From Candidatus Hydrogenedentota bacterium (lineage in GTDB: Bacteria > Hydrogenedentota > Hydrogenedentia > Hydrogenedentales > JAGMZX01), in NCBI GenBank assembly GCA_029556545.1, contig JAKQEQ010000192.1:122998-186997 (forward strand): DNA of 64,000 bases, read 5' to 3'. A program made the translations under genes and the position numbers. Position 1 is the stretch's first letter; the number at the start of each line of letters is the position of its first letter. The notes below the pieces were generated by a model. It ran no database searches. It was not told where the DNA came from and was given only the letters and a program-made list of their open reading frames with translations. Shown piece after piece: positions 61,629-64,000 of this stretch.

Positions 61629-62978
61629 TCAGTAGACCAATCGGCGAAAGTCCCGGACGGTGTGGAACGTGATGAGGTTGCCGTCGTGCGCGTTGACGGC
61701 GCGCGCGTCGCCCGACCGCGACACCACGTGCAGGTCATCGCCGTCGATTGTCATGGACGCGTAATGGCGGCCTTGGCCCGGGTTGCCGGAATCCGCGACG
61801 CGGCACGCGAAGCACCAGTCCACGCAATTCCTGGAGAAATGCAGCACGAGCCGATGCCGCTCGTTGTTCGGCAGGCTATAGCGGTTTTCCGGCAGCCGAT
61901 CCGGGCGGGTCATCGAGTCGGTCGACTGGCTCGACAGCAGCCAGAAAAGCTTCGTTGGTTCGTCGTACAGGATGTGAAACTTCATGTGCCCGCCGGGACA
62001 CGGCACGTAGAGCATGGGCTCGCCGGACGGGGCACGTTCGAGCGACACCGTGATGTTGCCATCGTCGGCTTCGACTGCCTTGGCGATGGCGGCGAGATTG
62101 CTTGACCCCGTGTGGGCGCGCATCCAGAGGTGGAATGTCCGACCGTTTGGGTCATACCAGACGTGGTCCGGGTCGGTGAACTGGACAATGTTCGTCTCAA
62201 GCCAACCGATGGGGGCCATGCTCCTGAGACCATTGAGCAACGCGGTGAAGCCGTAGCGGAAGAACGGCACGCCGATGAGCCGCGGCGTTCCGGCCTGCTC
62301 GACGGCCTGGTTGAAGGTCAATTCGTTTGAGAAGGTCCATGCGATCCGTTGTGTAAGGTCCGCGGTGACGTCGGCGGACAAGACCACGGGCGCCAGCACG
62401 CTGACCGGCCACTGCTTGAATTCCGGATCGGTCTTGCGCTCCATCACGAGATATACGCGCCCGCGCGTGTAATGCACGTTGCACGGCGCTTGGTGCCATG
62501 ACTGTTTCTTTGTGAGCCAATGCGGCCCGGACCACGTGGCCCCCTCGTCGTCTGATCGCATTACGCCGAGGTCGCCTCGGTGACCAATCACGTAAACCGA
62601 TTTGCCCGCCGTGACGGGCCGGGCGTGAATCAGCGGCATGTCCGACCGATGGCTCCACGTACGGCCCCGGTCGTCGCTCGTGTAGATTTGCCCGCGCCAA
62701 GGTTTCTTCCCGTCCATGCGAATGCCGGGCAGTTCCTCTAACCCCGGGCCGCCTTGGTCCATGGTGGCGACCAAGCGTCCGCTCGGCAGGCGCGCGATGC
62801 CCGGGCTGTAGGCGTACACCCGCGTCGGATCCGGCGATTCATAGATGACCACGGCCTTGTTCGCTAGCAGCGGCAGCGGCTGCGTCCGCGGTGTATCCAG
62901 AGGATCGGAGTCCGCGGAACCCATCATCGACAGCCCGGTCCCGGCGAGTATGGTGTGCAGGAATGAACGTCTTCGCAT
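61629..62978 (-). CDS. exported sialidase-like (BNR) beta-propeller protein
   Basis: 449 residues. A twin-arginine-like leader (MRRRSFLHTILAGTGLSMM) is followed by a propeller with Asp-boxes SDDRGRTW and SDDEGATW, and YSPGIARLPSGRLVA near the first blade as in exo-alpha-sialidase-like proteins. Catalytic Arg triad and Tyr/Glu pair could not be assigned with confidence, so activity may be on other glycans. It is the last minus-strand gene of the window. Confidence 0.8.
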   Translation of the reverse strand: MRRRSFLHTILAGTGLSMMGSADSDPLDTPRTQPLPLLANKAVVIYESPDPTRVYAYSPGIARLPSGRLVATMDQGGPGLEELPGIRMDGKKPWRGQIYTSDDRGRTWSHRSDMPLIHARPVTAGKSVYVIGHRGDLGVMRSDDEGATWSGPHWLTKKQSWHQAPCNVHYTRGRVYLVMERKTDPEFKQWPVSVLAPVVLSADVTADLTQRIAWTFSNELTFNQAVEQAGTPRLIGVPFFRYGFTALLNGLRSMAPIGWLETNIVQFTDPDHVWYDPNGRTFHLWMRAHTGSSNLAAIAKAVEADDGNITVSLERAPSGEPMLYVPCPGGHMKFHILYDEPTKLFWLLSSQSTDSMTRPDRLPENRYSLPNNERHRLVLHFSRNCVDWCFACRVADSGNPGQGRHYASMTIDGDDLHVVSRSGDARAVNAHDGNLITFHTVRDFRRLVY

Positions 62979-63232
62979 ACGTCTGTGCTCCCTCTTGGGA
63001 TATGATTGTGCGCATCAATCACCTGCTTCTTTCAAGCGCGTCGCCGACGGCTTGTTCTCTTCGCTGTCGCGGGCGTTGCGCACGGTCCGCGCCGCCGCGG
63101 ACGCAACCGCACAAGCGACGCTGTCCCGGCAGGGATCGCGGCAGGTGTGGTAGGATTATTCCCGGGGGCCCGGGGTGTTCTTCAGGAGGTGCGGGGCATT
63201 CGGGGGGACGGGACACCAACGGGAGTGCCGCA

Positions 63233-64000
<768 letters not shown>

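Overview
The window is about 62-65% GC bacterial chromosome, densely coded on both strands. It probably comes from a Hydrogenedentota (NKB19) or related PVC/planctomycete-type bacterium. That placement is inferred from habit, not from a marker-gene tree: very long Glu-Gly repeats in exported proteins, a recurring tandem ELLRxIQFYN (dockerin-like) module, many Tat-exported carbohydrate-active proteins, and palindromic repeats that encode peptides of the GILP...HGQDARAT type inside genes.

Layout. 1-12.7 kb: start of a YycJ/WalJ-like metallo-hydrolase, rpoN (sigma-54) behind a consensus promoter, a GT4 glycosyltransferase, a Tat-type Gfo/Idh/MocA oxidoreductase, galM, a heparinase II/III-like lyase, queE and a two-domain queD, an acyltransferase, a HAD hydrolase, a metallophosphoesterase-like protein without its metal ligands, and an HU-type protein. 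12.8-22.2 kb: a giant secreted protein with six DUF5011-like repeats, then two GH9 genes in tandem. The first GH9 lacks both catalytic acids; the second keeps them and is fused to a beta-propeller. 22.3-32.9 kb: a VapBC-type toxin-antitoxin pair, an orphan histidine kinase, rsmA, a lipoprotein, an FHA-GAF-cyclase, an STN-like lipoprotein, an exbB/tonB pair without exbD, and a Helicase_C_3-like protein. 33-44 kb: mostly housekeeping genes (NDH-2, RraA-like, Tat-exported SOD, metF, a DUF4914/PEPCK-like protein, a prenyl synthase, larB-larC-coaD, an oxidoreductase). 44-57 kb: a complete ISAs1-type element with a 10-bp target duplication, a papain-like protease with a 148-residue GE tract, an oxidoreductase, a sulfatase, a TPR protein, an exported sugar-isomerase-like protein, tRNA-Pro(CGG), and an IS4-type element split by an IS3-family element with a clean 4-bp duplication. 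57-64 kb: a methyltransferase, two multi-pass membrane proteins, a sialidase-like protein, and the start of a second GE-repeat protein.

Together the exported genes (GH9, heparinase-like, sulfatase, sialidase-like, papain, sugar mutarotase and dehydrogenases) suggest a heterotroph that degrades polysaccharides and glycoproteins. Five proteins carry twin-arginine-type leaders.

Most notable observations: (1) a palindromic repeat family inserted in the same reading frame in three unrelated conserved enzymes; (2) the ELLRxIQFYN module shared by three large exported proteins at either terminus; (3) enzyme-like proteins that have lost catalytic residues, namely the GH9 paralogue, the metallophosphoesterase and the split-site QueD. 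Two genes begin with GTG and run off the window ends (1-160 minus and 63233-64000 plus).
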